In this document: piece by piece, positions 38,701-47,800 of the stretch
Layout of the letters: each line of letters begins with the position of its first letter
Position numbering within the stretch: position 1 is the stretch's first letter
Assembly (NCBI GenBank): GCA_003116975.1
Contig: BGKB01000017.1
Coordinates: forward strand, 248,001 to 312,000
Direction of reading: 5' to 3'
DNA: 64,000 nt
From: Aurantiochytrium sp. KH105
Lineage: Eukaryota > Sar > Bigyra > Thraustochytrida > Thraustochytriidae
Program-made: the position numbers and the translations under genes
Notes under the pieces: model-generated
The model's input: the letters and a program-made list of their open reading frames with translations, nothing else
Database searches by the model: none
What the model was told of the DNA's origin: nothing

Positions 38701-39677
38701 TCGTCACGAAAGCCCTCAACGGCGAGTTGAAGGAAAAGACCAAGGAAAAGAAGGACGTGGAAGAAGAAGAAGAAGAAGAAGAAGAAAAGGAGTCCGAAGG
38801 CGAGGACGAAGAAGACGAGGAAGCGGTGGAAATGCCGGTTGCTGAAGCGCTTTTGAGGATTTTCAAGGTGTCCATGGGCCTGACGCGTCGCAGGGCGCTG
38901 AACGCTCTTGTGCACGATGCTTCCTTTAGCGCCATGAGTTTTGTCATGGGCACAAACTCGCTTACTAGCGAGCTGGTCCCCTCTGAGCAGGTTCGTGCGG
39001 AACTGCGTCCTGTTTTGAGTTCGTTGGCAAGGTCAGGCTCTGCGAAGCCATGGGACAAGGCCACTTTCCAGGAGGTTGCGCGTGCACAGGCCTTTCGCTG
39101 GCCTCTTATTTGTGAGCTCTGTGAGTGTGTGCGTTCCCAAGAGAATCCTAAGGCGTTTGGCAAGCTTGCCGGCCTCGAAGTGGTCGAATATGCTCTCAAG
39201 GTCAGCAATATGGAGTCTGACAAGGCGGCTCTCGAGCAATATCTTCCGGACATTCTCGCTTGCTCCCTTGCCACGCTCGACAAACTTCCAGTGGAGACAC
39301 GGGATAAGGATGTCCGCGATGTGATGAAGAAGGTCGGTGTTTTCGCCCGCAAGATCAGAAAAGCGCTGCCCGCAGAGGCGGCCGACAAGTTGATTGATGA
39401 CTTTGAGACTTCTTTTAGCGCGATTATCTCCAAGGACTTTATCAAGCCGGGCGCACGTACCCTGGCTGAGAATGTTTTGCGAAGTGTGAGTGCGTCGGGC
39501 GGGGAGACCAAGGCTAGCAAGAAGCGCAAGAGCCCCGAGACGCCTGCAAAAGCAGCTGACAAACAGGCAGAGGAGGACGAGGGCGAGGAGGCATCGTCTC
39601 CTTCGCCTGCGAAGAAACTCAAGTCTGCCAAGAAGCCCAAGTCTGCCAAGAAGCCCAAATCGGCTGCCAAAAAGTAA
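35769..39677 (+). CDS. Pol5/MYBBP1A-family nucleolar protein (DNA polymerase phi-like)
   Basis: Large protein of 1302 residues. The start MGRAQTPRKKAAKSAGK is a basic, nucleolar-type N-terminus, followed by an acidic stretch. The body opens with SLLATFWKMSDLDEDKRLEGLKDL and LLNGLCSSNGAARFGFAVALTRIL, the hallmark beginning of the DNA_pol_phi domain (repeat-type helices, not an active polymerase). Helical-repeat sequence continues to about residue 700. Two very acidic segments lie near 755-840 and 995-1025, as in MYBBP1A and yeast Pol5. The C-terminus ends in tandem KSAKKPK units. Family role: rDNA transcription and ribosome assembly in the nucleolus. The frame is open upstream into the divergent promoter, but the length and motif placement favour this ATG. 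Confidence 0.87.
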   Translation: MGRAQTPRKKAAKSAGKAAMKKPQELDGDLEMEDRAAEQEQEPEEEAEEEQKQRKDEAMKESAEDMDAEKGETSLLATFWKMSDLDEDKRLEGLKDLESIPSVVDVKSEDHEYTMKRLLNGLCSSNGAARFGFAVALTRILRSVGDKINVAAFVERVKRVTEVSATMKNVEQKDKYLGRMLALSAVARAGRLIDAPADLGIVVEALLEIVEWRSWAGEFCMAAVCDAFEACTEACVVTFLEEHVRTLFPRQYIRKYSASKLAALATIELRARKSPKIREALDKSPVRFPSFAAEGSTRVELQDMSETLKDATSFPRLHLAWVKILDVALSEGEASILSLWENCVMNTLLDLEDHNPTPQQRYCALQVFALLAVKAVRADLAAAVQTILTKYEAFVKMLVRSISVSSDLLNQHAMSAFNELCSALNEAGAPLSVRLAISEPLRKHGLDARLLQSRLIKMGVSDDADKLTKLMEVCDDLVRKEARINMILAEIQAQAILKAPDTANTESLLEVVNYLLRRACVTSKDAPQLDDEDASLAAMSAMKLVATLSHHEQLRLRKARAHADTLSSFWKESPAHTLPGASLRRAVEMIMALESDKVYNFWVDIDDDVAEGRADAAKLVKKLKTAMSKAKDETHRQFLLSCQVMLDTLNVCSVLAEVCGLEELDINFAELLEEVGECAKRAISGAKAGSDDDAEEEAPVVVLTDIMMAVLAAPSNDLRRFVNTAFRLMVPSMDAAALNVICEAVGTSNLLQREDQDDDEEDDGDDEDAIANEENANKGSGSSSSSDSDSESGDEEEKKDKSKEQARASNTETPASSIPEDVQGLTMMFDSGRVVEESDDDEEDSGDENDEEAARKKAEHRAATDAALARFISEKLDAKRVLRAQRKSEKTMQKASFQMKQRILDLVEIFLQDADSASDLVVLVVLPLVAAVLQGSSNTLSEAETCGKRCLSILQSLKSRKRTFDAETASLVLVSSWFVTKALNGELKEKTKEKKDVEEEEEEEEEKESEGEDEEDEEAVEMPVAEALLRIFKVSMGLTRRRALNALVHDASFSAMSFVMGTNSLTSELVPSEQVRAELRPVLSSLARSGSAKPWDKATFQEVARAQAFRWPLICELCECVRSQENPKAFGKLAGLEVVEYALKVSNMESDKAALEQYLPDILACSLATLDKLPVETRDKDVRDVMKKVGVFARKIRKALPAEAADKLIDDFETSFSAIISKDFIKPGARTLAENVLRSVSASGGETKASKKRKSPETPAKAADKQAEEDEGEEASSPSPAKKLKSAKKPKSAKKPKSAAKK

Positions 39678-39899
39678 GACTTGTTACCTTGTTGATTGTA
39701 GATGCCGCCAGTCCTGGTTCTGTCATGTGGCCGTTGAACTGCTTCCCTACTAGTAACTACTACTACTAGCCTAGAGTAATACTAAAAAGAAAAGAAAAAA
39801 AAGAAAAAGAAATGAAATGAAAAGAATGAATGAAGGAGCAAAAGAAAACCTTGCAGAGAGAAAAGCAGAAACCAAGGGCTACTACATCGAATCGCCTCG

Positions 39900-41528
39900 A
39901 TGGCGCATCGTGTTCACGCTCAATCTGGTGCTACCGACCCCGAGGAGGGGAGAGTGCGCCAAATCGAATCTGGGCCATGTCGTGGCACTGGAAATGCCGA
40001 AGCGAAGAGTCCCAACAAGCAAAAGCCCTGCTCGTGTTCACCCAAAAGAAGCGCTTGCAGGAGCTCAAAGCGAAGGGGCTCCAGCAGCAGTCCCAAACGA
40101 AGCCGTGAGAGACATCATCATCGTCACAAATCAGCAAAGCGACGACGAGCCAAAGATTTCTTTAAAGGCCGAGATCGACGTCGAAAGCATAAACATGGTA
40201 AAAAACGCGGTAGCAACAATCGATCAAAGCAAGAGAGAGAAAGAACCTGTCGAAGGCGAGACCGACGCAAGCGTCATCATCACCACGAAACTTCAACCTA
40301 CTCGAACTCGTCGTCTTCTTCTTCTTCTTCTTCTTCTTCTTGCGAATCATTGTCATCTTCGTCCTCGTCATCCTACTCATTTTCATCTTCTTCCTCGCAA
40401 GGGGGTTACTCTTCGTCGGGGCAGTCTCGATCTTCTCGGTCAACACTCGCCACGGTGTCACATTCGCGCCGGCGGCGTCGTACGCGTGAGGACAAACGCG
40501 GACGGAAGGGCGAATCGACCACCGCCAGTGCAACATGCCGGCGCGACCAGCACTATTACGCAACCAAGATTCAAAGCCGCGTGCGTGGATTTCTTACGAT
40601 GCAACGCAGCCTGACAAGCGATGACATGAAACGCGTTTATGCAAGTATCGTTGACGAGCTTGTTGACGAGTACCTCAGTGGAGAATTCATTCCTGATTTG
40701 CTAATTGATGTTCTCACAAATGCAAAACACGAATACGACCCAGTGAGCGAGGACGAACGAATGGCCTATACAATGCTTGAGAATGTATTGAACAAAGTTG
40801 TATCGCAGGAGATCGAGCGATCCGTGCGTGGCGTTGTGCGCGTATTCATGGACGATTTCCTGCACCAGCAGACAAGACGTGATTATGACCCGATCACGGC
40901 CAATGTCCAACGCATTGTCGACGAATGCACAACGCAAATGACAGACGAGGTTGTCCGCGAGGCGCTTCAAGACATGGTGGACGCCTACCTCTTTCAGCAG
41001 CAGTTCGATGTCCTTCTTGACAAGTATTTAGCTTCTCTCGTTCGCGAAGTCGTGGTGACCGCCCTCACCGAGGTGGAGGTGGAGCAGATGTGTACGTCCA
41101 TGCTAGACGATACCATGGATGCAATCACACGAGAAGTTGTGACTGAATCTCTTCAAGAAGCAGAGACAAGTATCAAACGCCAACGTCAGCGCGAGGATTT
41201 TGCTCTGGTTAGCGAAATGATGGATCGTGTCCTGAATCGAGCCTTGGCCAGGCATCTGTTGCAGACGATCGCGTCAAACGGCGACGATGTTGTTTTTCGC
41301 GAGCAAATGCAGGTATACATGCGTCAAAAGCTTGGAGATGCGCTACTTCAACGTGTTCTGACATACAGCACACCAGAGGAGCGCTTGCGTCAGTCCCGCA
41401 TTTCGCGAGGTGCCCTGGAGATGATCACGTCTCGTGCATTACAGACGACGATTCGGGCAAATTTTATCGAAACCCTTGACGAATACGAGGCGGAACTTGA
41501 CCGCAAGGAAGCCAACCTTGGTTCATGA
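39900..41528 (+). CDS. Hypothetical protein: SR-like basic N-terminus, IQ motif, repeated helical core
   Basis: Protein of 542 residues. Residues 1-215 are low complexity: Arg/His/Lys blocks (RERHHHRHKSAKRRR) and long serine runs from TCT/TCC repeats, resembling an RS domain. An IQ-like motif ATKIQSRVRGFLTMQRS follows at about 222-238. The remaining 300 residues are helical and acidic with recurrent segments such as IVDELVDEYL, VVREALQDMVDAYLFQQQ, LVREVVVTALTEVEVEQM and ITREVVTESLQEA. These suggest an internal repeat of about 30-40 residues. No family recognised; calmodulin binding is the only function hinted. The start is uncertain, since the low-complexity region offers little homology. Its stop lies 12 bases from the convergent stop of the next gene. 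Confidence 0.6.
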   Translation: MAHRVHAQSGATDPEEGRVRQIESGPCRGTGNAEAKSPNKQKPCSCSPKRSACRSSKRRGSSSSPKRSRERHHHRHKSAKRRRAKDFFKGRDRRRKHKHGKKRGSNNRSKQERERTCRRRDRRKRHHHHETSTYSNSSSSSSSSSSSCESLSSSSSSSYSFSSSSSQGGYSSSGQSRSSRSTLATVSHSRRRRRTREDKRGRKGESTTASATCRRDQHYYATKIQSRVRGFLTMQRSLTSDDMKRVYASIVDELVDEYLSGEFIPDLLIDVLTNAKHEYDPVSEDERMAYTMLENVLNKVVSQEIERSVRGVVRVFMDDFLHQQTRRDYDPITANVQRIVDECTTQMTDEVVREALQDMVDAYLFQQQFDVLLDKYLASLVREVVVTALTEVEVEQMCTSMLDDTMDAITREVVTESLQEAETSIKRQRQREDFALVSEMMDRVLNRALARHLLQTIASNGDDVVFREQMQVYMRQKLGDALLQRVLTYSTPEERLRQSRISRGALEMITSRALQTTIRANFIETLDEYEAELDRKEANLGS

Positions 41529-41539
41529 GGTCGGCATTT

Positions 41540-41968
41540 TTATTCTTTCAAGGCGTCGCGAATGCACGCAGGCACGTTCAAGAGAAACGCGCAACAACGA
41601 CGGCCGTCGCGCGAGGCTGCACTTGCTTTATTGCAAGAACAGTATTGGCTGTCTTTGCGCAGTGTAATTTCAAATTTATGATCAACACTGTGGACTGGCC
41701 TGACAAAACCTAGAGGGGTGTCGGTCTCGGGCTCATCGTACAGAAACATTGCGGAAACGTCAACAGCCGTTCCTCCATCTGATTCTTCGAGCATCTCGAA
41801 TGCAATTTGGGTCGCATTTTCCCAGCTTTGGTTCACTAGGGGCCTGGAGAGATAAATCTCTTTCTTCCTCATTGGTTTTCGCATTGCAACGACCATATCT
41901 ATTTTCGCAGCCGCAGCCGCCAGTCGTGCGCCAATATCTTTTGTAAAGCCTAAGAACTCCCGCGGCAT
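41540..41968 (-). CDS. Small hypothetical protein
   Basis: Frame of 142 residues from MPREFLGFTKDIG to ACIRDALKE. It contains a basic segment VVAMRKPMRKKEIYL, an acidic middle, and a late Cys cluster (SQYCSCNKASAASRDGRRCC) that could bind metal or be chance. The frame remains open 20 codons further upstream but without an ATG, so a 5' exon is possible. It follows the TIR-ROC-COR-TIR gene on the same strand after 215 bases and is convergent with, and almost touching, the SR/IQ gene. No family recognised. Confidence 0.45.
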   Translation of the reverse strand: MPREFLGFTKDIGARLAAAAAKIDMVVAMRKPMRKKEIYLSRPLVNQSWENATQIAFEMLEESDGGTAVDVSAMFLYDEPETDTPLGFVRPVHSVDHKFEITLRKDSQYCSCNKASAASRDGRRCCAFLLNVPACIRDALKE

Positions 41969-42183
41969 GAATCTACAAGGCGTAGGTTTGGCCGGGAAGA
42001 TCTGCGACAACCTAGCACGTCTAATCACTCATCGGGTATGATCCTGAGATTGTGGAAAAGAAAAGAAAAAAAGAGAAGAGATGAGAATGATTGAAGATTT
42101 CACCAGCAAACTAATCAGTCTTCTTCAGCAGGGCCGACATCCCCATTGCACTTCTGCAAGCAATCCCTTTGCCATTATCTAAT

Positions 42184-45100
42184 TCAGGATCTCTTGAAAA
42201 AGGGCAAGCTGAACTTCCTTGAGGGTGGAGGAAAGCACCGCCGCAGAAGTAGATTGTAGAAGACTTCCTCGTACGCATATTTATGTTGAATTGCGAGGCT
42301 CTCCTTCTCATTGAACATATTCAGCCAAAAGTGTTCGTCCTCCGATTCATACTTTTTGAAACCTTCGATGTACTCGTGGAAGTCTGCGTAGCTTGTCAAA
42401 TTCGTCTGCGACTCGTGCACGAGAACAATTTTCTTTTTGAGCTTTCTAGCATGGCTAAGCTCTTCGTACACCGCGTTGCTCGTAAAAATGTCCCTGGTGA
42501 GAATGAGAAGGTACACCTTAGCAAACCTCACTCCAGTCAACATCGCTTCCTGATTGAGCTCCCCAGTGTAGCTTCGATCCAGCCAGACAGTGACACCGCG
42601 ATTCTTCAACTTTTCCGCGATTAAGCCTGCCAAATGGGCTCCAGTTCGTTGGTAGTGGCTCAAGAAAATGTGGTGCCTCTCGTTCTTGCGCAGCTTCGGT
42701 ATACTATACTGACGCACATTTGAACCATCCTTGTCGCGATCAAGAGGTCCAACACTATCGTCAAAGAATGCCTTGAACTCTTCGCGGCTTACTTTCACTC
42801 TTTCGCCATTTTCGTCAGCCCAGACACTTTGCCCATCTCGGCGCGAATCCCAAGTTCCGTCCTCAGAAACAAGACTGTTGTATGGAACCAGTGCGCCCGA
42901 TTCAGTGCCGACGAGTATGAGGCTGTAGGTGAGATTTTTGAAGAGCGTCTCAAGCTGAAGACGGAACATTGAAATCAACACCTTGAGCACGTGAGCCTTT
43001 CGCTCCGCATCATTGCGAACAAGGATGAATAATTTGTCGGCCTCGGCACGCAGGTAAAACGGGTCAAAACCGAAGGATAAAAGCGCTGATGCATTTCCAA
43101 CCACAGGTTCAAAAGAGTCCTCGATCCCTGCTGCGTGTTCGGCGCTTTGGGCCGCCAATCGATGATAAATTCCATTCGGCAAGAATGAAGACGAGAAGTC
43201 GAGTACGCACGTCAACCCGATATCTGCAGGTGGGACTTCGGGCCCGTCACGAGTGTCAGTGAGAAGGCCAGTGATCAGGTAATATTCCTCGTCCGACACG
43301 CTATGGAACTTCCATGGGCAGAGAAGTAGATTCTTCTGCATGAAGGCTATCAAGAACTCCACCTCAACAGAAGTCCACACAGAAGTATCCTCCCCTGTAG
43401 ACCAAAGACATTCGAGAAGGGAACGTGAGGCAATTGCACGCTCGCGCAAAGATACATACGCGTCTGATAAGCCTGCAACGTTGACCGGGGAGTTTAAATC
43501 CCAAAGCATACGGTTCGCACAAATTTCGTTTGTAATGACCCCGCTCAGCTTATCCAGGAGCCACTGCGGGTCAGTCACTACTATCCGTGAGAGCTCAGTA
43601 GTACCTTCCAGAAACACGACGACGCCTAGCTGGTGAAAGTACCTCAGCATGTTCATCGTTTCGCTTTGAGACATACTATAACGCTTTGTCATACCTACGA
43701 TGTCCCGGAGAAAATAGTACTTCTTTTCACTTGAAAGAAAGTCCTCGTGCACTTTAAGCCAAGCCAAAGGGACCTTCTGCTTGACGACAGCATCCTTTGC
43801 TGCTTCTTTTGCGATGGCAGAGCGCAAGTCCTCGGCCCGATCAGGATCTGATGAACTGTTGTCGATGGCGAAAAAAATACAATCTTCAGAGGCAAACTTG
43901 ATTTGGCTGCGAGCGCCAGAAAGGCGCCCCGTCAGCGAGTCTTTCAGTGATGAGCTTAGAAATGAAAGATCCGAATCGTCCTCAACCTGATCACGGTGAG
44001 TTCCAACGAGAATAATTGGAGCTTTGGGTGCATGCAAGTGGATGCTGTTCAGCCAAAAGCATAGAAGCTCGTATGATTCGTCGTGTTCCAATCCCCCATG
44101 AAACTCGGCAGCGAGTTGGCGAATGTTGAAAACTACCAAGTACACACCAGACTCAGTTAGGAAGATGTGATGGAGAGCGTAAAAAACCTCTTGTCCACCA
44201 TAGTCCCAGATGGTGAAGCTCAAATCGCTATCAGCATCCTCCCGAAGCTTAGTCTCCTGACCTTTGGTGAGATCGATACGACGCGCAACCTCCTCATCGT
44301 CCAGTAGAGGACCACTGTGATAAATCTCGTCCTCTGCCACATCTGCCTTGTAATTCCTGTTTTTGAACCGCATTCTAACGAGCTCCTGGCTAGCTGCTTT
44401 CCGCCATTGCCGGTCAAATGCGCCTTTGTCATCTTGTAGAGCTGTCCAGTCACTCGCATGCGTTCGTATCACATCAGCTACCTCCGTCGTGAGATGGTCT
44501 TCAATGTATGGCTCCCCTAAGATGGATCGCAGCGTCGAAGTTTTACCAGATGCGCCTTGACCCACAATCATGATTTTTGCACGCTCCCATGCTAGCGTGC
44601 GCCCTTCGCGGGCTGCGACTTCAAGGGCTTCGCGAAACTCAGCCGAATCTGGTTCTTTACTATATTCTCTTATACGACGAATAAGCTCATCGTAGAACGG
44701 CTCCGATAGGTACGGTCTTCGTTGGAAGACAATTGATTCAGTCACGTCAAAGAGACCTCGCGCGAAGTCCGGTGCTGTCTCGATATAGTGGGAGAAATTG
44801 GCGAAACCGGGTCTATTAGGATCCGATTCGTGTACGAGAATGATCGGCTTTCCCTGATCCAAAGCCACCTCCAATTCCTTTTTTACAAAATCAGATGCGA
44901 ACACCGATTTTGTCAGGAAAAGGAGAAAAGTCTTGGAGTGCGAAATCATCTGATTCATAGTTCTTTCTGACAAGTTTCCTGCAACCGAGTGATCCAGGCT
45001 CATCACCTTAATGCCTCTATTGAAGAGCTTTTCAGCCATTAAATTGCACGCATCTCCCGCTTCACTTAGCTGAAAGCAAATGAAAACGTCCGCATCCTCA

Positions 45101-45228
45101 ATTCTTTGTCCCTGGACGCCGGACATGATCTTGCTACTCGCACCTCGCAATTCCACACAGACTGCACGCGATTCGGGTTTGCGGCGCCTTTCCAAGTTTT
45201 GGTGGCGACGCGGTGCAAATCTTACCAT
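42184..45228 (-). CDS. TIR-ROC-COR-TIR protein (Roco GTPase flanked by two TIR domains)
   Basis: Single-exon protein of 1014 residues. TIR-1 at about 45-190: DVFICFQ, AGDACNLMAEKLFNRGIKV, SKTFLLFLTKS, then VKKELEVAL with a Glu (118) at the place of the NAD-cleaving residue of SARM1-type TIRs. ROC at about 215-460: P-loop GQGASGKTS (223-231), switch WDYGGQEVFYALHHIFLT (from 341), base-recognition GTHRDQV (409-415). COR at about 485-760: PLAWLKVHEDF, YFHQLGVVVFLEG, VVTDPQWLLDKLSGVI. TIR-2 at about 850-996: HHIFLSHYQ, AEKLKNRGVTVWLD, VYEELSHARKLKKKIVLVHES (Glu922/923). Roco proteins are GTP-regulated dimers; TIR domains signal by assembly or by NAD cleavage. The combination suggests a receptor-like immune or stress switch, by inference. 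The ATG at 45228 lies inside a tandem duplication; MSGVQG at 45126 is an alternative start. Confidence 0.9.
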   Translation of the reverse strand: MVRFAPRRHQNLERRRKPESRAVCVELRGASSKIMSGVQGQRIEDADVFICFQLSEAGDACNLMAEKLFNRGIKVMSLDHSVAGNLSERTMNQMISHSKTFLLFLTKSVFASDFVKKELEVALDQGKPIILVHESDPNRPGFANFSHYIETAPDFARGLFDVTESIVFQRRPYLSEPFYDELIRRIREYSKEPDSAEFREALEVAAREGRTLAWERAKIMIVGQGASGKTSTLRSILGEPYIEDHLTTEVADVIRTHASDWTALQDDKGAFDRQWRKAASQELVRMRFKNRNYKADVAEDEIYHSGPLLDDEEVARRIDLTKGQETKLREDADSDLSFTIWDYGGQEVFYALHHIFLTESGVYLVVFNIRQLAAEFHGGLEHDESYELLCFWLNSIHLHAPKAPIILVGTHRDQVEDDSDLSFLSSSLKDSLTGRLSGARSQIKFASEDCIFFAIDNSSSDPDRAEDLRSAIAKEAAKDAVVKQKVPLAWLKVHEDFLSSEKKYYFLRDIVGMTKRYSMSQSETMNMLRYFHQLGVVVFLEGTTELSRIVVTDPQWLLDKLSGVITNEICANRMLWDLNSPVNVAGLSDAYVSLRERAIASRSLLECLWSTGEDTSVWTSVEVEFLIAFMQKNLLLCPWKFHSVSDEEYYLITGLLTDTRDGPEVPPADIGLTCVLDFSSSFLPNGIYHRLAAQSAEHAAGIEDSFEPVVGNASALLSFGFDPFYLRAEADKLFILVRNDAERKAHVLKVLISMFRLQLETLFKNLTYSLILVGTESGALVPYNSLVSEDGTWDSRRDGQSVWADENGERVKVSREEFKAFFDDSVGPLDRDKDGSNVRQYSIPKLRKNERHHIFLSHYQRTGAHLAGLIAEKLKNRGVTVWLDRSYTGELNQEAMLTGVRFAKVYLLILTRDIFTSNAVYEELSHARKLKKKIVLVHESQTNLTSYADFHEYIEGFKKYESEDEHFWLNMFNEKESLAIQHKYAYEEVFYNLLLRRCFPPPSRKFSLPFFKRS

Positions 45229-45295
45229 TTCGAGTAGTTCTCAGTACGGACGCGACGCGGTGCAAGTCTTACCATTTCGAGTAGTTCTCAGTACG
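45205..45295. repeat. 47-bp-period tandem duplication at the start of the TIR-ROC-COR-TIR gene
   Basis: The 44 bases at 45205-45248 recur at 45252-45295 with one mismatch (A/G). Each copy contains, on the minus strand, AAATGGTAAGA, so the presumed start codon and a GTAAG donor-like word are present twice. Confidence 0.9.
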
Positions 45296-46702
45296 AGGGC
45301 CCCTCGGACGCGTCGCCACGCGCAGATCCCTCACTCGCACACTTACACAGTTAGAGCGAGCGAGGACGGGCAGCCTCTGCGGAGAGGGCTGGCGACCAGG
45401 CGAGTGCACGCGCCGCATGCTGCTGCTGCTGCTGCTGCTCGGGCCCGGTGCCGTCGGCATGTGCACGTGCAGCAGCAGCAGCCAGCCGGCAGCAGCTGAG
45501 GGCAGCGTCGGGTCTCTTTGAGAACCGTGCTGGCGACTGCGACTGGCAGACACGGCTCACGCTGCAAGAGTCGAGACGCTGGTGATGGCCAGCCATGCAC
45601 TGCCGCGAGCTAGGTATCTATCTCACTGTCAGTCAGTTTTTGCAAGGTATCCGCCGAAGATTGTGACGGCGACTGCGACTCGGAGAACGGCACGAGCGAG
45701 CACTCACTTTCGTCCGTCCCCCGCAGCCGCAGAAGGGGGATATATACACTGCACACCCACCCGCGAAACAGCAAAGTCGCGAAACCTCTACAACTATACT
45801 ATCTAACCAAGAGAGCCTGCAGAAAGTGATCCGGATTGCATGGGAGCGTAGTAGGGCAAGACAAGCTTGCCTGGCTTCAATGCCGAAGGGCGGGTGTGAT
45901 GAATCTAAAAGCTCGCTTTGAATTGTCATGCCGTGGCCATGTTTGTGGCAAAAACTTTTTCAAAGTCCACAAAGGGTAGGCTACCATGAGCACATGGGCA
46001 TGGTTGTTTCCATGGGCTCCAAACCAAAGTTCTTTTCAGAAACGAGGCCAATGTGTCTTGGCTTTTCTCGCCCTCGTGGCCTCTACTGTGATGCGTTGTA
46101 TGCGCGCCGACGGTTCATACCGTCACGGTATATCTAGCTTCCGTTTCCGTTTCTTTAGTATAAGACCTATAGAATCTGTTATCGTCGATAATTTCCGAGT
46201 TATGGCAATCCAATGTGACCTTGATGGTTGGTCACAACCAATCGAAAGATGCCTAACCTCGTTTCAGCTTTTGTTCCCTGCACGAGTGATAATGCCGACC
46301 TGTAATATCTCTTGGCAAACGAAAGACGCGACTCAGATGTCGCGCACGTCACAAGGCTTCTTCTTTTCTTCACGCGGGAAGTGACAACGTAAGGAACTGA
46401 AAGCGCCACGAATCAAAGGCGCTTCGCTAAGTTTGGAGGCGCGCAGTATAGCTCTCACGATTGCTGACTAGATCGCGCGCGCATGTAGTTCGTCACATCC
46501 TTGTAGTTTGCTTTCGAAGTTTCCAATTATATTCGTTTATAAGTCTGCTTGCTTGTTTGTGTGTTTGTTTGTGAGTTTGTTTGTTTCATCCTTCGTGCCG
46601 CACGTGCTACAATTTGTGTGAGCAATGTCGATACTAGGTGAGGAGATTCTGATGATGCATTCAAAGCCTCATGCTTTCCTCTCTCTCTCTCTCTCTCTTT
46701 CT
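45229..46702. other. Spacer between FYVE and TIR-ROC-COR-TIR genes
   Basis: No gene supported. It holds the 47-bp duplication, CTG-type repeats at 45418-45442, a TATATA word near 45740, and AT-rich sequence with short frames at 45900-46400 that I could not assign. GTTT repeats lie at about 46550-46590, probably in the FYVE 3' region. Confidence 0.5.
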
Positions 46703-47800
46703 CTATGGCGAGAATGCCTCGCGCTGACGCACGCACGGTTCGCAAATACGCTGAGGCTTGGAGTAGCCAAGACAACGCGCCTTGGTGGCGTTGCAGGCGC
46801 GGCAACAAAGGACGCCGCAGTTACGGCAATGACTGCGACGCGTTGTGAATGAGAATGCCTTGTCGCAAAGAAGACATACATCAGAAAATGCGTCAGGTAC
46901 CCAGAAGGCACCCTTGAGTTGCATCTCCAAAAGACTGGGATCCGGACGTTCCACAGCCAGGTCCTCGGGACGCATACCCAGGGCCGCAAGCGCCCGCGGC
47001 TGGACAGGGAGAGGGCGGACCTTGCGGTGGTTGCTCGCACGACATGTGCGCGAGAGGAGGACGAGGCATCCAATGATGCGCTTCAAATTACGATCACCAC
47101 GAGTGATTGTGTACTGTTCCGGAATGCCAATGTCCTTGCAAATAGCACGAAACATGCTGATATTTGCGGCAATGGGATCTTCTGCCGTAGAGGAGGACCC
47201 TTCTTGGGTTGATGTCTGTTGCAGCGCAGAGCAGCTCACATTGCTGCGTCGCAAAAGGGCGACGAGGGCGTCACCCGGGTCGAGGAGCCGAAAAAGCTGC
47301 TGCGCCGTGGACTCGCGCGTGTCAGCAACGGCGGCGGCGCCTTCAGCTTCGCGCGGATTAACGCGAACACCAGAGGCGTCTTGGAGCCAGTGAAGAATGT
47401 CGGCGAGGATACCGTCCACTTGGAGGGAGAGCGCTGACGATGCAGCGATGGCGGCCGTTCGCGGCGAAGTTCTGGGCGGGAGCGCTTTGCCAGCGTGCGG
47501 CTGGTACGAGTGATGCGAGACGGACGAGAGCGCATCGTCGTCGTCAATGTCGACAAAGGTGTATCTGCTTCTGAACGATTTCGTTGCCGCTGTGGAGACA
47601 CTTGCTGCGTCGCCCTGCATTGCACTTGCATTTTCCTTGTCGTCAAAGGGCGAGACGAACGAGGCACTGTCGCCTTGGTGCTGGAGGTCGCTGCCACCGA
47701 GTCGGATACTGTTGAATCCAGTGCCTACCGAGAGTCCGAGGCCGTTGCCCTCCTCGCCGGCGACGGACCAGCGCTTTTGCCACTCGAGAGCACGCGCCAT
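46703..47800 (-). CDS. FYVE-type zinc-finger protein
   Basis: Protein of 365 residues with a C-terminal FYVE-related finger at about 297-357: WVPD, CLLC, TRRSHCRNCG, CCRAC, then QRICEPC. It keeps the WxxD and RVC-like (RIC) marks. The basic R(R/K)HHCR patch is RRSHCR, with one of its His replaced by Ser, so PI3P binding is likely but perhaps weakened. FYVE domains target endosomal membranes. The N-terminal 290 residues include a Ser/Thr-rich stretch and helical segments (LSLQVDGILADILHWLQDASG, AQQLFRLLDPGDALVALLRRSNVS). No further domain is recognised. The C-terminus ends just after the finger (VRQREAFSP). CT-rich sequence, (CT)n at about 46680-46700, immediately follows the stop. Confidence 0.85.
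   Translation of the reverse strand: MARALEWQKRWSVAGEEGNGLGLSVGTGFNSIRLGGSDLQHQGDSASFVSPFDDKENASAMQGDAASVSTAATKSFRSRYTFVDIDDDDALSSVSHHSYQPHAGKALPPRTSPRTAAIAASSALSLQVDGILADILHWLQDASGVRVNPREAEGAAAVADTRESTAQQLFRLLDPGDALVALLRRSNVSCSALQQTSTQEGSSSTAEDPIAANISMFRAICKDIGIPEQYTITRGDRNLKRIIGCLVLLSRTCRASNHRKVRPLPVQPRALAALGMRPEDLAVERPDPSLLEMQLKGAFWVPDAFSDVCLLCDKAFSFTTRRSHCRNCGVLCCRACNATKARCLGYSKPQRICEPCVRQREAFSP

Noticed and set aside
38630-39670. Minus-strand frame within the Pol5-like gene 3' half
   Set aside because: Ser-rich antisense shadow; the + strand has clear family structure.
45928-46384. Possible degenerate transposase-like frames
   Set aside because: Some phrases looked protein-like, but no family motif or terminal repeat could be found.
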